From Rhododendron vialii (taxonomy: Eukaryota > Streptophyta > Magnoliopsida > Ericales > Ericaceae), in contig NC_080557.1 of the NCBI RefSeq assembly GCF_030253575.1, forward strand, positions 43,414,501 through 43,478,500: a stretch of DNA of 64,000 bases, in the 5' to 3' direction. Numbering within the stretch: position 1 is the stretch's first letter; each line of letters begins with the position of its first letter. Below the pieces are notes generated by a model. It did not search any database and was not told the DNA's origin. It saw only the letters and a program-made list of their open reading frames with translations. The position numbers and the translations under genes are program-made. Below are positions 48,701 through 60,411 of the stretch, piece by piece.

Positions 48701-50913
48701 TACAGCTTGATGGGGTCATTTGTTCCATTTGGTGGCTTCTTTCCTAGTCCATCTGAGATCCAAAATCTGTTAAGTAGCACAAATCAGTCCACCCGGTGTT
48801 ATCTCTGCAACGAGAAGTATGAGCAAGAAGCTTCTGTTATATTGAAGGGAGGACCTACTGCTTCAGTTGCTGATCAGTTCTCAGCAACTGTCTCTCCTTG
48901 GTTACAGTCTGATACGGCTGAATGTGAGGCAAGCAAGAGAATAGATATTGTAAAGGTGTGTACTGTGTACTACAAATTGTTAGATGATTGACACTGCACA
49001 CAATCACAGACATTTGCACAGTTTTTTTGAATTTTTTCATTGTTCAAGTCCTTGAAAACATTTGGGTGATCATGAACACCATCATTTCAGTGCAGGCCAA
49101 AGATGATGGGGGTGTGTTGAATGCAAAACTCATGGGTCTACAGAGGAAATGGAACGATATCTGCCAACGTCTCCATCCCATTAGGCAGCCATTCAGTTCA
49201 GATGTTTCACAAAACAGGTCCCAAACTCCACGTTTGGAGGAATTTCATTTTGCTGCAGAGAAGAACAGAAGTAGCAGTAAAGATTCGTCCCTGAATGGAA
49301 GTGGATCCTCCAACCTGATTTCTTCCACACCAAAGGACCTCAGAAAGGTTTCTCCCGCAAAACAGTCCGTACGATCTCCAGTGGCTTCCGAAGATGAAAA
49401 TACCAGTTTCCAACCCAGACTACCGGTAGAACCTTCAATTGCTAATGTCACCACTGATTTGGGGTTGGGAACACTTTATTCAGTTTCTGGTCGAGAAGCT
49501 GGAAATCTCCAATTCGAGGACCGCAGGAGTCGTCTTCACTGCCCCACAGGTTCTGTTCCTGCTGAGTCTACTGGGGTGAGTGAGATTGCTTCATATAAGA
49601 TTGCCCCTCCTTCATTGGGAGGAGAGGTGCATTCGAAAGATTTCAAGGCCCTTTGGAGAACATTGACTGAAAAGGTTGGGCGGCAAGGTGAAGCTATTTG
49701 TACTGTTAGTCAAACTGTATCACGTTGCAGAACTGGAAATGGAAGGCTTCGTGGCTCAAATCACAGAGGTGACATTTGGCTTAGCTTTGTTGGAGATGAC
49801 AAGGTGGGAAAGAAGAGAACTGCTGTAGCTCTTGCTGAGATAATCTTTGGCAGTAGGGAAAGTTTGATCTCTGTGGATCTAAGCTCTGAGTATGGGATGA
49901 GTTATTCAAACTCCATCTTTGACCCCTGGGATTTCAAAAGATGCGATGTAAGGTTTAGGGGAAAGACTGTTGCTGATTTTATAGCTGAGGGGTTGAGTAG
50001 AAAACCGCAGTCAGTTGTGTTCCTTGAAAATGTGGACAAGGCCGATTTCCTGGCTCAGACTAGCTTGGCTCAGGCTATCGGAACTGGTAGATTTCCTGAT
50101 TCACATGGGAGAGAAATCAGCATCAATAATGCTATCTTTGTGACTACAGCAAATCCAAGAAAGAATACGAAAGAAATCATTTCTGGAAAAGATGTTCGAT
50201 TCTCTGAGGAAAGAATACTAGGAGCCAAGCGCTTGCAAATGCAAGTTTTAGTTGGATGTGTAGCTGGCAATGTTGCTAAAACCAAAGGGATGAACATATC
50301 AATTATGCAGAGGAAAGAAACCTCAAAGGCAGTTTCTGTGAACAAAAGGAAGCTGATTGACATGAATAAGTCAGCAGAGCAGGACAGGACCTTGGGTATT
50401 ACAAAACGGGCGCACATGGCATCAAAATCGTGCCTGGATTTGAATCTGCCTGTAGTAGAGGAGGAGGAGGAGGAGGAGGAGGAGGAGGAAGAAAATAATG
50501 ACTACAGAAACTCTGACAGCGACTCCAACTCAGAAAAGTCAGATGTTTGGTTAGAAGATTTCTGTAGTCAAGTGGACGAAAAGGTGGTTTTCGATCCCTT
50601 TGATTTCGATGCACTTGCAGATGAACTCCTAAAAGAAATCAACCGAGTTTTCAAAAGTACGGTTGGGCACGAGGCGATGCTGCAGATTGATGAAGAAGTT
50701 ATGGTGTCAATACTTGCAGCAGCTTGGTTATCAGAAAGGAAGAGAGCAGTTGAGGATTGGGTCGAACAGGTACTTGGTAGGTGCTTTGCAGAATCTCAAG
50801 AGAGGTACCATCTCACTTCTCAGAATGTTTTGAAATTGGTTGCTTGTGAAGGCCTTTTTGTGGAAGAGCAAGCTCCTGAAGTTTGCCTTCCCACTAGAAT
50901 TATTCTGAAATAG
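45759..50913 (+). CDS. D53/SMXL6-7-8-type strigolactone repressor (Clp-ATPase-like)
   Basis: Four exons join in phase: 45759-46124, 46385-47148, 48706-48955 and 49096-50913 (TAG), 1065 residues. The N-terminus [20 protein letters not shown] and the double Clp-N region (about 1-170) match D53/SMXL proteins. The C-terminal ATPase-like domain has a degenerate Walker A (GDDKVGKK, 693-700), a Walker-B-like VVFLENVD and the RGKT motif (748-751). In D53/SMXL6-8, RGKT is required for strigolactone-triggered D14-MAX2 ubiquitination and degradation. The EAR motif LDLNL (907-911), which recruits TOPLESS, is followed by a 12-Glu run. It is a nuclear transcriptional co-repressor controlling branching. RGKT plus LDLNLP separates it from SMXL3/4/5, which lack RGKT. 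The start at 45759 is chosen by family N-terminus; an in-frame ATG at 45687 would add 24 atypical residues. Confidence 0.94.
50458..50493 (+). repeat. GAG trinucleotide repeat coding 12 glutamates in SMXL
   Basis: Twelve consecutive Glu codons, mostly GAG, directly after the EAR motif. Being in frame, length changes would alter the acidic tract without a frameshift. Confidence 0.95.
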
Positions 50914-51348
50914 AAATAGTTTCCTTTCTTTTGCCATTGTTGACATATGCTTTGTAATTATCATATGTAAAGTTGTAGCATCCGAAAAGAGCCTTCTTCG
51001 GCCAGGGAGTCTGATAGTTGTGCTGGATCTTCTCCAGGAAATTTTTGTGTTGTATAAACTGCGGTTGTATAATCGGTAATGTTCTTTAGTTCATCTACAA
51101 GCTGGTTCTGTCTCTTTTTTCTTGCCTTGATTTGATTCTCTCAATTAGTTAGCTGTTTGATCAATTACCCCCTATGTCTAATCTCTCAAGCCTTCAGCCC
51201 ACCATAACACAGCACCTAAATTTTCATGGAACTTAGCACTCCACTAACAGGTAGAGAGAAAGTTTACCTTCTGAAGAATTCACAATAATGTACAACTCTT
51301 TCTTCTAGCCAAAATGAGAAAATTTACAGCTCATATTACTGTTACATA
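50914..51348. other. Convergent 3' region of SMXL and the TRM-like gene
   Basis: 435 bp between two convergent stop codons, expected to hold both 3' UTRs. Nothing else was recognised. Confidence 0.5.
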
Positions 51349-53102
51349 TCAAAAATTTTCTGGGGAGGTCTCGACAAGTTGATTCACCACCTCATTCAAC
51401 AATTCTTGGAGAATATGCAGCTCACACTCTGCACTGATATCGCTACAATCTTCAAGCTTCCAGAATGCTCTTTTAACCCAATTTGATTCCACCATCTCTG
51501 CTTCGGCGATTTTACAAATTTCGCTCCATATCTTTACATACTTCTCTCTTTGGCAATCATTCTGCATTGATCCGTAGCATTTTCTATGAATCATGTTCCT
51601 TATCCGAATATCATTTGTTGAACTACTGGGTTCACTTGGAGGAGACGAGTGCTCATGATTTTCAAGCTCTGTTGATAACTTCCTTCTTGAGTTTGAACCC
51701 TTACAATTTGCATCTTCTTCTGTTTCAAAATTTGAAAGAACATAAAGGGTGAAATAACTTTAGAATGAGAAAGTTACAACATTTACATCTCTTTGATAAC
51801 ACTATTGGGTCTTTTATGATTGCTAAACCAATATTGAGTTGAAATGGCTAATGTGGAGATTTCTGACGCCACATCCTTGGCGTTATTCATTCCTAGTTTA
51901 TGTTTGGAATGTTCTAAAAATTGCTAGGAGCAAGTTGGACAAAAAAAGGGGTGCCTAACGGCGCCTAGTCAGACGCTAATTTAGGCGTTGGATTACTTCC
52001 TTTTAACGCCTAGGCAGGGACTAGTAAGCTGACTTTTAGAACATTGGTTTGTCTAAGGTAGAGAGAAATATTTTAATGAGCTTACTTGGGGGTGAAAGTT
52101 GATAATCTCATAGAATCTATAATCCAATAAAAAATCCTTATAGTGATAGGGAATGATCAGGTTTTTTCTACTGTACTTGTTTAAGCGTAAGCTGCTCCAA
52201 ACAGAAATGCAGGCTGTAATCCTACCTCTAGCTCTAATGCACAAATAAACAATGCCCCAAGTAAATCAAGAGAAAAATTGTAAACAGAATTGAGAAAACA
52301 AACCTGATGTGGGAACTAGGGGATGAAAAATCGATTCGCAGAAGTCGAGAACAGACACAGGGCTCGAATTTTCCGAGTTGCTCTCTGTTTCAGCCTTCTC
52401 TTCAACAACATCGACAGCTTCTCTTGCAGTCTCTGAATTTTGATTAAAAATCGCGGCGGGACTAAGAATCCCAGTTTGAGAAACCTTGTGATTGGCCCTC
52501 TTGTTATGTTCTTGGTTCTCTTTATCTTCCTCTCCAGCCACACTCTCTCTCCTATCACTCTCACTCTTCCTCCTCCTCCTCCTGCATTTCCCTGCTTTTC
52601 TTGGCTTCAATGTCCCACCTTTTGATCTAGATTCGTTATCCTTCCCTAAATTCTCAAAGCTAAGAACAAAAAACTCCTCGTGTTCAAAGAACGTCGGCAT
52701 TTCGTGAGAAGACAGAGATGTCTTGGCACGCCGGTGCTGCCCCTGAACGAACCCACTCTCTCTCGAAGAATCACAATCCATCGATTGGCTTCGCGTAGTC
52801 GAACTGGGTTTCATCTGGGCGTTGGAAAAATCGAAACGCGGCGTCAGTTCCAACCCCATTAGTCTTGCCACTATCCCTGGATTATCTGTATCCCCAATCT
52901 TCTCCTCTGTTTCCAAACAACCAAGCTTGTCGAACTCGGCAGAGTTGAAATCAATGTCTTTAATTTGATTGGCGGGGTGTGTAGGGAGAACGTTGAAGCA
53001 AAGAAGCCGACGCAACATGGAGGCTAGACACCCAGCAGTGGTGAAAGCAGCGGCGGCAGTGGGGGAGGTAGACGAGGAGGAAGAGGAAGACAAAAATTTC
53101 AT
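51349..53102 (-). CDS. VARLMGLE-motif protein (DUF3741, TRM/LONGIFOLIA-like)
   Basis: Two minus-strand exons, 53102-52304 and 51719-51349, join in phase to encode 389 residues. A Ser-rich N-terminus with a short hydrophobic stretch (CLASMLRRLLCFNVLP) is followed by the motif VARLMGLE at 78-85, which defines DUF3741 in LONGIFOLIA and other TON1-recruiting-motif proteins. Next come a basic run (KAGKCRRRRRKSESDRRES) and an acidic, Ser-rich middle. The C-terminal 80 residues (KYVKIWSEICKIAEAEM, NWVKRAFWKLEDCS, LHILQELLNEVVNQLVE) look helical and resemble the end of DUF4378-type proteins, but that is less certain. Members of this group often bind microtubule-associated TON1. This one is far shorter than LONGIFOLIA (about 900), so an exact role is not assigned. 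Its leader has a 20-unit CT repeat on the sense strand. Confidence 0.78.
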
Positions 53103-53220
53103 GCTGTTGGGAGAGAACGCGAATGGAAAATTGGGTAAAGCTTAGTTTCAAGTTACTAGTAAAAGGAATAGTGATAAAAAGCAAACAGAGAAAAGACAGA
53201 TTTGAATGTCTTTGAGTATC

Positions 53221-53223
<3 letters not shown>

Positions 53224-53264
<41 letters not shown>
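53224..53264. repeat. GA microsatellite upstream of the TRM-like gene
   Basis: About 20 GA units on the plus strand (CT on the gene's sense strand), 122 bp upstream of the start codon, in the expected 5' leader. Confidence 0.92.
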
Positions 53265-53267
<3 letters not shown>

Positions 53268-53614
53268 GGCGGGCTTTATGTTTGAATGTTGGGATCATGT
53301 TAACTGAGATTGATAGATACGTAGTACTAAGGTAGGAGTGGATGTTCCCACGCGCGCCGAACAGTCAATTATACTGTATGCAGTTTGTTTGTTTTCACAC
53401 CAAAAGCATATGGTATCCCCACAGTACCGCGTAGGATGAACAGAATGGCAAGGAAGAGGAATGCATCGCTAACTTGCTAACTTTTAGCGTAACCACGTGA
53501 CTCAAAAAATTAACCTCGGATTATACAGTAGTTGCTTGGGTTTTCTTATATATCGAATTCACTTTCTACATTTACCCGACATGGGATCTTATAGCATGTG
53601 AATAGGAAAAGTTT

Positions 53615-53636
53615 AGGGAGGGAGGGAGGGAGGGAG
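53615..53636 (+). repeat. GGGA tandem run, potential G-quadruplex
   Basis: Five GGG tracts separated by single A residues. Four G3 tracts with one-base loops fit the consensus for a stable G-quadruplex. It lies about 510 bp upstream of the TRM-like start codon. Confidence 0.7.
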
Positions 53637-54851
53637 GATTTGAGATCCGAGTGGTTCTTACCTATATAATGATCCCGTTTGATGATTCAAGTCCTTTGTT
53701 TTGCACATTAGGTCGATCCCATTTTCAGTATTGACTTGAACGAAGCACGTTTGTAACAAAAGAAATGGATTGCCAAATTCTGACAGTTTATTTCACAAGT
53801 ACGATTCGACGAGGCATTTGCCGATATTCGATCCATCTTGTTTCTAGCATGGCCAATAAACAAATCGAGACTTGCATAACAAATAGACCAGATTGTTAAA
53901 AGAGATCACAATAGTTCTCATTTTAGAATGTACCACATGTCATTGATTTTTAAAACACCACCGCAAAAGTCCTAGATCTTGCAGTATTTATAACTCTCGT
54001 AATACACATGAGGTAAAACATGACACTGTGGTTGATTTTGGGTTCCAAAACCTTATGTTTTTCAATAAGGTTTATCTCCACTTATTACTCACATCTCTCT
54101 TTCCCTCAAAACCTTTACCAAAACAAATGCGACAATACTCCAAGAGTATCGAATAAGAGAAAATCTTCTTTATGGAGGTGCTGTAAACATGTGTTTACAA
54201 CACTCAATCAAGACCGTCCAAAAGTGTTTTGGACGGTCAAGATGTTAATAAAACTTTTCCTGAAAACGGTTAATTGTGACCGGTCATAATTAAAAACAAA
54301 TCTCAGCCATCAATTGCACGAATAAAAGATTGAGATTGATTGGTACTGTACAGTACTTCCGTAAATAAGATAGTCTTATCGAATAATTGTTCGAGGAGAG
54401 AGAGGTAGAATGTAGGTGTTGTAGCGTACTGGTGAGACACGAGAAGGGTTTGCAGATTCTGACCTTGGACTTATTAATACTAGTAAATTGGAATGGCAGT
54501 ACTATATACTGCAATCGTAATATGCTTGTGCTGCAAAGCTTCCCACTTGTTCCCTACGATTAGTTTGGCATTTGAAATGGGCACAGCTAGTTCTCTCTCT
54601 CTGTCTCTCTCTACCCGTACAAAGGGCCTCTCACTTTTTCTTTTTGGTTGGGGGCAAAGCAGACTTCACACTGACTGACCATGGATCTAGGCTTCCTGTT
54701 TCCTCCAACTTCTATAGTATGGCTGAAAGTTAACTCCAAAATGTGCAAAAGGGAAAAGAAAAAAAAAAGAAAAAGAAAAAGAAAACAAAAGTAGAGGAAA
54801 TGCCATTTGAAAAAGAATTAGGCCCCCTATTAGCAAGGGATGAAAACCTTA

Positions 54852-55038
54852 TTGCCTGTTTGGAACTTGTGGGAAAGAAAGGAAATGGAAGGAAAACTTT
54901 GAGGAAAGTGTGGAGGAAAATGTACTGTGCATGATTCTTTGTTTTGTTATTTCCTTCATTTTTTTTCCTCTCAGACCATACAAGGGAAAACTAATTTTCC
55001 ATTCCTTCTTTTCTTTTGCCTGAGTTCCAAAAAAACCC
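54852..55038. mobile_element. MITE with TTA duplication
   Basis: Ends TTGCCTGTTTGGAAC and, inverted from the right, GGGTTTTTTTGGAAC, then shared AAAGAAAGGAA-type words. TTA flanks both sides (54849-54851 and 55039-55041). 187 bp, related to the element in PLC intron 1. Confidence 0.58.
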
Positions 55039-55129
55039 TTAGATCACGTCACCATTTCGCAGTACAGTTTTTCTGGAAAATATGGTAGTAATTGATAAGG
55101 AAAGAGTAAAGAACAAGAATGCACACAAA

Positions 55130-55162
55130 AGAAGAAGAAGAAGAAGAAGAAGAAGAAGAAGA
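55130..55162. repeat. GAA microsatellite
   Basis: About 11 GAA units about 670 bp downstream of the FAD3 stop codon. Confidence 0.9.
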
Positions 55163-55834
55163 ATGCACAGTGATAGACATAAAATCATGAAAATAGGTTA
55201 CATAGCGATAAATTTGTAGCTAGGGATGGAGTAGATTGAGGAGAACACCCATATACTCTACAGACAAGCAAATATAAGATTCAAGATATTGCAAGAATAC
55301 TAGCATAAAGATATAATAGGATTCAAAAACTGGAAATGGAGCAGTTATAATTTGTATGACATAGAAATACAACATATAACAGACACAAAAGGTATTGAGC
55401 TGCAAAAGAGGAAAAATTACAGTTCAATCACAAATTGGTATAAGAAAAATCAACATGGCTCAATTTGATGAACATCAAAATTGCAGTTCTTCCTCTGTAT
55501 TGGATAGAGTTATTGAAGAATCAGATACAATTTGAAAACCATCAAGGTATCATCAAATACAATCTTTAAACCTCTTTACTGAGGGAGTAGGCTACAATCA
55601 TATTGGGTGAGGCATTAACACAAAACTTTTATAGAAAAGTGTTGGAATGCGGTATCGCCTTATTGGATTCATTCTGGTTGAGTGTGGGTTCCCATTCAGA
55701 ATGACCGTACTTCAGCCAACACAACATTCTCGACACTTTTCTGAAAAAAATTCAAGGTCAATATTGTTTGCTGGGTGTCAATAGTAACAGATACAGGATA
55801 TATTTCCTGTATTGTCCTCGCTCTCCAAGAGACG

Positions 55835-58800
55835 TCACTCCATCTTCTTTTGAGAGGAACCGTACAATTGAGCATCGGTCTGATAGAAAAGCACGTCTCC
55901 AGTGTCGCTTACATAGTGATCTTGTTTGATGCTTCTAACTAGATAATTCAACAGGTGCAACGGAATAGGCCCTGATTTCTTCGGCTCTCTGTAGTACTTT
56001 CCGAGAACTGGCTTAGCTGCTGCTGTCTGCATCATATGAGAGCATCAAAACTATTAGCAATGTTGATAGAAATTGTTGGAATTTGCTATCAAAAATTCTA
56101 TTATAGCGGTTAGTGGAGGTAGTACCGCTTCTACTAAGTGATAATGCGGGATCTGAGGAAACAAATGGTGAATAACATGGGTTCCAATATCATGGTGGAT
56201 GCTATTGAACATTCCATAGTCGCGATCAACGGTGGTTAGCCCTCCCCTTAAGAAGCTCCATTCCTGTTTAGCGGAAACAAAAGGTTATCTTAACCTTAGG
56301 TAGATGTTCCAATAAGATAACAAGCAGAAATCAAGAATTTTGGACAAAAACTCTTGCAAATTAAAATGCACACAAGAAGGCTGTTAGTACCTTGCCGCGA
56401 TACCAAGGAAGCTTCTGCTCATGCCCATGGTGATGCAAGTAAGTAACAAAGTCCAACCACATGACAAAAACCTGTATACAAATGGTTCAAACAAGCAGTT
56501 ATATCCAAAGGAACTGAACTGCTTGCTGGAAAAAAAAAAAAAAAAACAGAATCTCTTTTGAATCAGTTTTGATCATCTGGAAGCCTAGAAACTCTTATGA
56601 ATTATAAAATTGAAAAGTTGCTCATAAGCTGGCACGGACACCCTGAGTTATAAGAAAAAAATGTCTACAAACTCTTTGCATTGCGTTTGATTGATTTCAC
56701 TTCATTGTATTCTTATCTACTTGATTTCAAGCTTCTTCCTTTCTTATCTTTTACTTTCTGTTCATAAATTCCTCCACAATCCATGACCCAAATACTGTCC
56801 TAGAAATGGAATTTTTCACTTACCAAGTAGGGAAGGCCATAGAGCACAAGCATTTGGGCAGGCCCTATGACCAAGGATAGGCAGACAAGCACGGCAACCA
56901 TTATAAACCAACAGACAGTTGAAGTGAGCACATCTATCCTCTCGCTGGGAGCGAACAAATCACTGTAAGGGTTGAAATGAGAACCTTTCTTTCCTGGACT
57001 CCTTTTCCACTGCAATTCAACCCATCAGTTAAACAATGCAAGCTTCTTAGCACATTTTCTAAGTGCAAGTGATAACACATGTGCTTCTTCAATTCAAGGG
57101 AAAACAAATATTATGACTCTCACCAAATAAAAAGGGTATGCAAACATGGGGAATGGAACTTTGAATCGTAGGAATTTGGTGGAGACATCCAAAGCCTTGT
57201 ATATCTTCTCAGACAGCTGGAACCCAGAAACAATTAGAAAACAAATCCAAGGGAATCACATATCATGCGGTAAGTGGAACTTTTATGGTCAGACGAAAAA
57301 ACTCAAAAAACAATGGGGATATACAATACCACAGGTAGTGTGGTATTATTGAACCCCTTACTGTTACACCCGTCAAACAAGGGGGCCTTAATGGGAAGAA
57401 AAAGTAGTTGCATGAACATTAGGACTTTTACCGGTACCCACGATTCATCACGTTCAACATGCCCATGATTATTATGATGAGTTTTGTGGCTGATTCTCCT
57501 GTATTACGGATCAGGCAATTATATTAGCATTGTCATTTCGTTAACTCAAATATTGAAGGTAAAAAAAGTATCAATAGGAGAGTACCATCCATGGTAGGGA
57601 ACCAGAATTGACGAGTGCAGGACATGTCCAACAACACTGTTCAGCATGGCATTGTTGGAAAAGCTTCCATGGCCACTGTAGATCCGAAAATCACGAACAA
57701 TTCACGTTGCATTAAAAAATGGGGAATTCCAAGTTAATTGCCAAAACAGGAACACTCAAACGTTTTGAAGCAAGTTTAATACCAATCATGTCCAAGAACA
57801 AAGAGTGCCCAAAACATTGTCCCTTGGGCAGCCCAGTAGAGTGGCCAAACAACCCAGTAGAGTGGCGAAACAGCCCAACTGTTGAAATACAATGCTACCG
57901 CTGCTAATCCAAAGACAACAAGAACGTCACTAACGACATAACTCAGAGACCGCCACGGCGACTTCACCCAGCAGTGCGCGGGAATAGCAGCTCGAATCTC
58001 ATTTATCCTAAAAGGAGGAGGATCACTTGGGTCAAATTCATCTTCATCAGTGACCTTATATTTATCTGCAGGGCAATATGAGATGAAGTCAGTAGAATGG
58101 TGAAAATTTGACAAGGCCAAGAAAGATGGCTTCAAATAGAGGGGATTTTGGAGAATGACATGCCGTTATTTCGTACATGAAACAAATTTTTAATAAGATT
58201 GGATTTGCCGATAAAAGGCATATGGAGAGAAACAGTAACAAATCAGAAACAGTAACAAATCAGAAAGAGGATAAAATACAGAATACTTTACCCCATGTGT
58301 TGGTTTATAGAATCATTCACACATGTGTTTTATATCTTCTTCATAACATGATTCTTTCCACATTTTGTAAACTCTCAATGCAGTTATGCAATATCAAATA
58401 TGTATCAATGATTCGATAGTGTTTTAACTTCAGCTAGATTACCAACTATGCACCTCACTTTTGTACCCAGTAGGCGGTAGCTTCTAATTGATGCAATATG
58501 AAGGGTAATTTGACTTTCTTGCAACACAGTATAAGAAGTTGCTGATAATTGAAGAATGCCCCTGGTACTCAACAAAGATGAGGAATGAACCTCCTGGGGA
58601 CTCATTCTAAGCAACTACTGAAAACCTTATGCTCTTTCCGTATCCCACGAATCACACATAAAAACACATCAAGCTTTTCCCATTTCTCTGATCGATTCTC
58701 CCCAATATAAAAACAGGATCATTCTGATTAGGAAAGATATATCTTTTCTATTATATCTGCACATTAGGTTCAGAAATTTGGCAGTTAGAAACCATAGGGT

Positions 58801-60019
58801 TGTGAACCTCGATTTCCACAAGGTAATGCAGAAGAGTCCCATCCAGAAATCCAAGATCCAAAGAGAGACTAGAAGCCGTTCTTCCGTAATCCTTTGGAAA
58901 TAAGCAACTGGCACATCAAAAGCAGAAGCAAGGCAACCACCGCTTACTGCCAGAAATGCAACAACTATCTCCTCCAGTTACGTCCTTCATTTCCGTTAAT
59001 TACATCCTTCATTTGTGTTGGTAATCTCCTCCTTGGCTCCCTCCCTAGCAACAACGGCAGTGGTTGTTGTGGCAGAGTGCAGACAGGGACGAGCCTAGAT
59101 ATACCCCGGGGGACGCCATGACACCCTAGTTTTTGAAGAAAAACATGTTTTTTCCTTTGTATACAATGACCTCTACGTACAATATAAAAAAGTGAGGATC
59201 ACTTCCTAAGACACTTCCACCACAAAATTCAATTATATTCAGTGGCTCTATCATAGCACATCAAAATGCATCCACAGTTATAATCTGCACATACGTTTGA
59301 AAAATGCCATTCTTTTTATTATGTAATCAATCAACCAATTAAGATCCTAATATTCGAGCACAAATCATATCTTCTTCTTTGGTCTTCAAAAATATACTAA
59401 CTGATTTCGTTATGCAATATGATCTGATATCAGACCCTTATACATATCAATGGGGAAGGGGTGGAGGAACTCGGGCGAGGACACCGCTTGGCACCCCCTA
59501 CGGTAGAATCCTAGTTCCGCCAGTGCTGGCAGATTGGCAGCTGCCGCTGTGATAGATCCTATTGGGGAGACATGGAATTTTTCATCCTAAAAAAAATATT
59601 TTCTTGTATACAAAGCACTTATTTTTCATATATACAACAGATTTTCAAATTGTAATTAGCCATAGAAAACATACGCGATACGAATCCTCATACCATTCAT
59701 AAAATGAAAAAATACAATACAGTACACATACACGTACACGTACGACATATCCCCATTTTAAAACACTGCACCACCAACATATTATTACCCGATGTCTAAG
59801 ATCAAAAAAATGTACCAAACCCATTCTCAAAGAATGTAAATTAATTCAACAATGGAACAGAGAAAAGAGAGCCTGAAAAATACCCATTCATTCACAAAGG
59901 CAATGGGACTAATACCCATGTCTTTATGCAAGGAATAATTGACATGGCATACCTTTACCCATCTCAGGATTGCTCCAGGCGGTCTCTGTTCTTGCTTCAT
60001 TGGAATCCCCCATCACCAT
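55835..60019 (-). CDS. FAD3: Omega-3 fatty acid desaturase, ER type (FAD3)
   Basis: Nine minus-strand exons join in phase: 60019-59953, 58065-57783, 57675-57586, 57498-57432, 57216-57124, 57009-56824, 56471-56391, 56263-56126 and 56026-55835 (TGA), 398 residues. The enzyme converts linoleoyl to alpha-linolenoyl phospholipid in the ER membrane, using cytochrome b5 and a di-iron centre. The three histidine boxes are HDCGH (115-119), HKTHH (151-155) and HVIHH (318-322); the second is usually HRTHH. Family words include [39 protein letters not shown] IGTHVIHH and HYHLVEAT. The C-terminus ends KKME, a KKXX ER-retrieval signal, and there is no plastid transit peptide, so this is FAD3 rather than FAD7/8. 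Exon 1 (22 codons, [15 protein letters not shown]) is separated by a 1.9 kb intron holding a hAT-like element. A 7-residue tandem duplication lies at 86-99. Confidence 0.95.
57835..57876 (-). repeat. 21 bp tandem duplication in FAD3 exon 2
   Basis: Two adjacent 21 bp units (57835-57855 and 57856-57876) differ at two bases. On the coding strand they specify WAVSPLY then WVVWPLY (residues 86-99), just before WAAQGT and the HDCGH box. The frame is preserved. Confidence 0.9.
59080..59528. mobile_element. hAT-like element in FAD3 intron 1
   Basis: A 449 bp element with imperfect inverted ends CAGACAGGGACGAGCC and, from the right, CAGCACTGGCGGAACT. It is flanked by 8 bp near-duplications GCAGAGTG (59072-59079) and GCAGATTG (59529-59536), a 7/8 match. 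No transposase ORF. Confidence 0.65.
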
Positions 60020-60250
60020 CTCGATCTGTATATATGTATTTTAGATACAGATTTCGGATACCCAAATGACAAATTAAAAAAAAAATGATAGCCAATGACC
60101 AGATTAGTAAGAAAATGAGGCCCAAAAATGAATGGAGGAAAACTACACCTTTGGATCCTCCGTAGAGGAGCAAAGGATCCTATTCCTGGGTTTGCAGGCT
60201 TCAATGCTGCAGCCTCCGAGTGGGTACAAAAGGGCAACTTCAGAAACCAA

Positions 60251-60256
60251 TGCATG
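60251..60256 (-). promoter_or_regulatory. RY-core word upstream of FAD3
   Basis: CATGCA on the minus strand, the core of the RY element bound by the B3 factors ABI3/FUS3/LEC2 in seeds. It lies just downstream of the TATA-like word relative to the gene, about 235 bp from the start codon. Six-base matches occur often by chance. Confidence 0.3.
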
Positions 60257-60260
60257 TGCA

Positions 60261-60268
60261 TATATATA
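60261..60268 (-). promoter_or_regulatory. Candidate TATA box of FAD3
   Basis: TATATATA on the minus strand about 245 bp upstream of the start codon, allowing a leader of roughly 210 nt. Assigned from sequence and position only. Confidence 0.35.
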
Positions 60269-60411
60269 GTACTATAATGGTCCAAGCTCCAAATTTGTGT
60301 GAGTGTGTGAGTGGGGTTAGCACATAAATATGCGGTGTTATATACGTAACAGCTTTTTACGGCAAAGTTATTCGATGGTAAGCGCGTGAGCGTTAAAAAG
60401 TTTTTCTTTTG

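Larger units (their letters stand above)
53103..55834. other. Intergenic region between the TRM-like gene and FAD3
   Basis: It holds the TRM-like promoter and leader (left), a G-rich tract at 53615-53636, a MITE at 54852-55038, a GAA microsatellite, and at the right the FAD3 3' UTR. No gene was recognised. Confidence 0.5.

Noticed and set aside
50399..50614. Minus-strand frame with a run of nine or more prolines
   Set aside because: Antisense of the GAG-coded glutamate run in SMXL.
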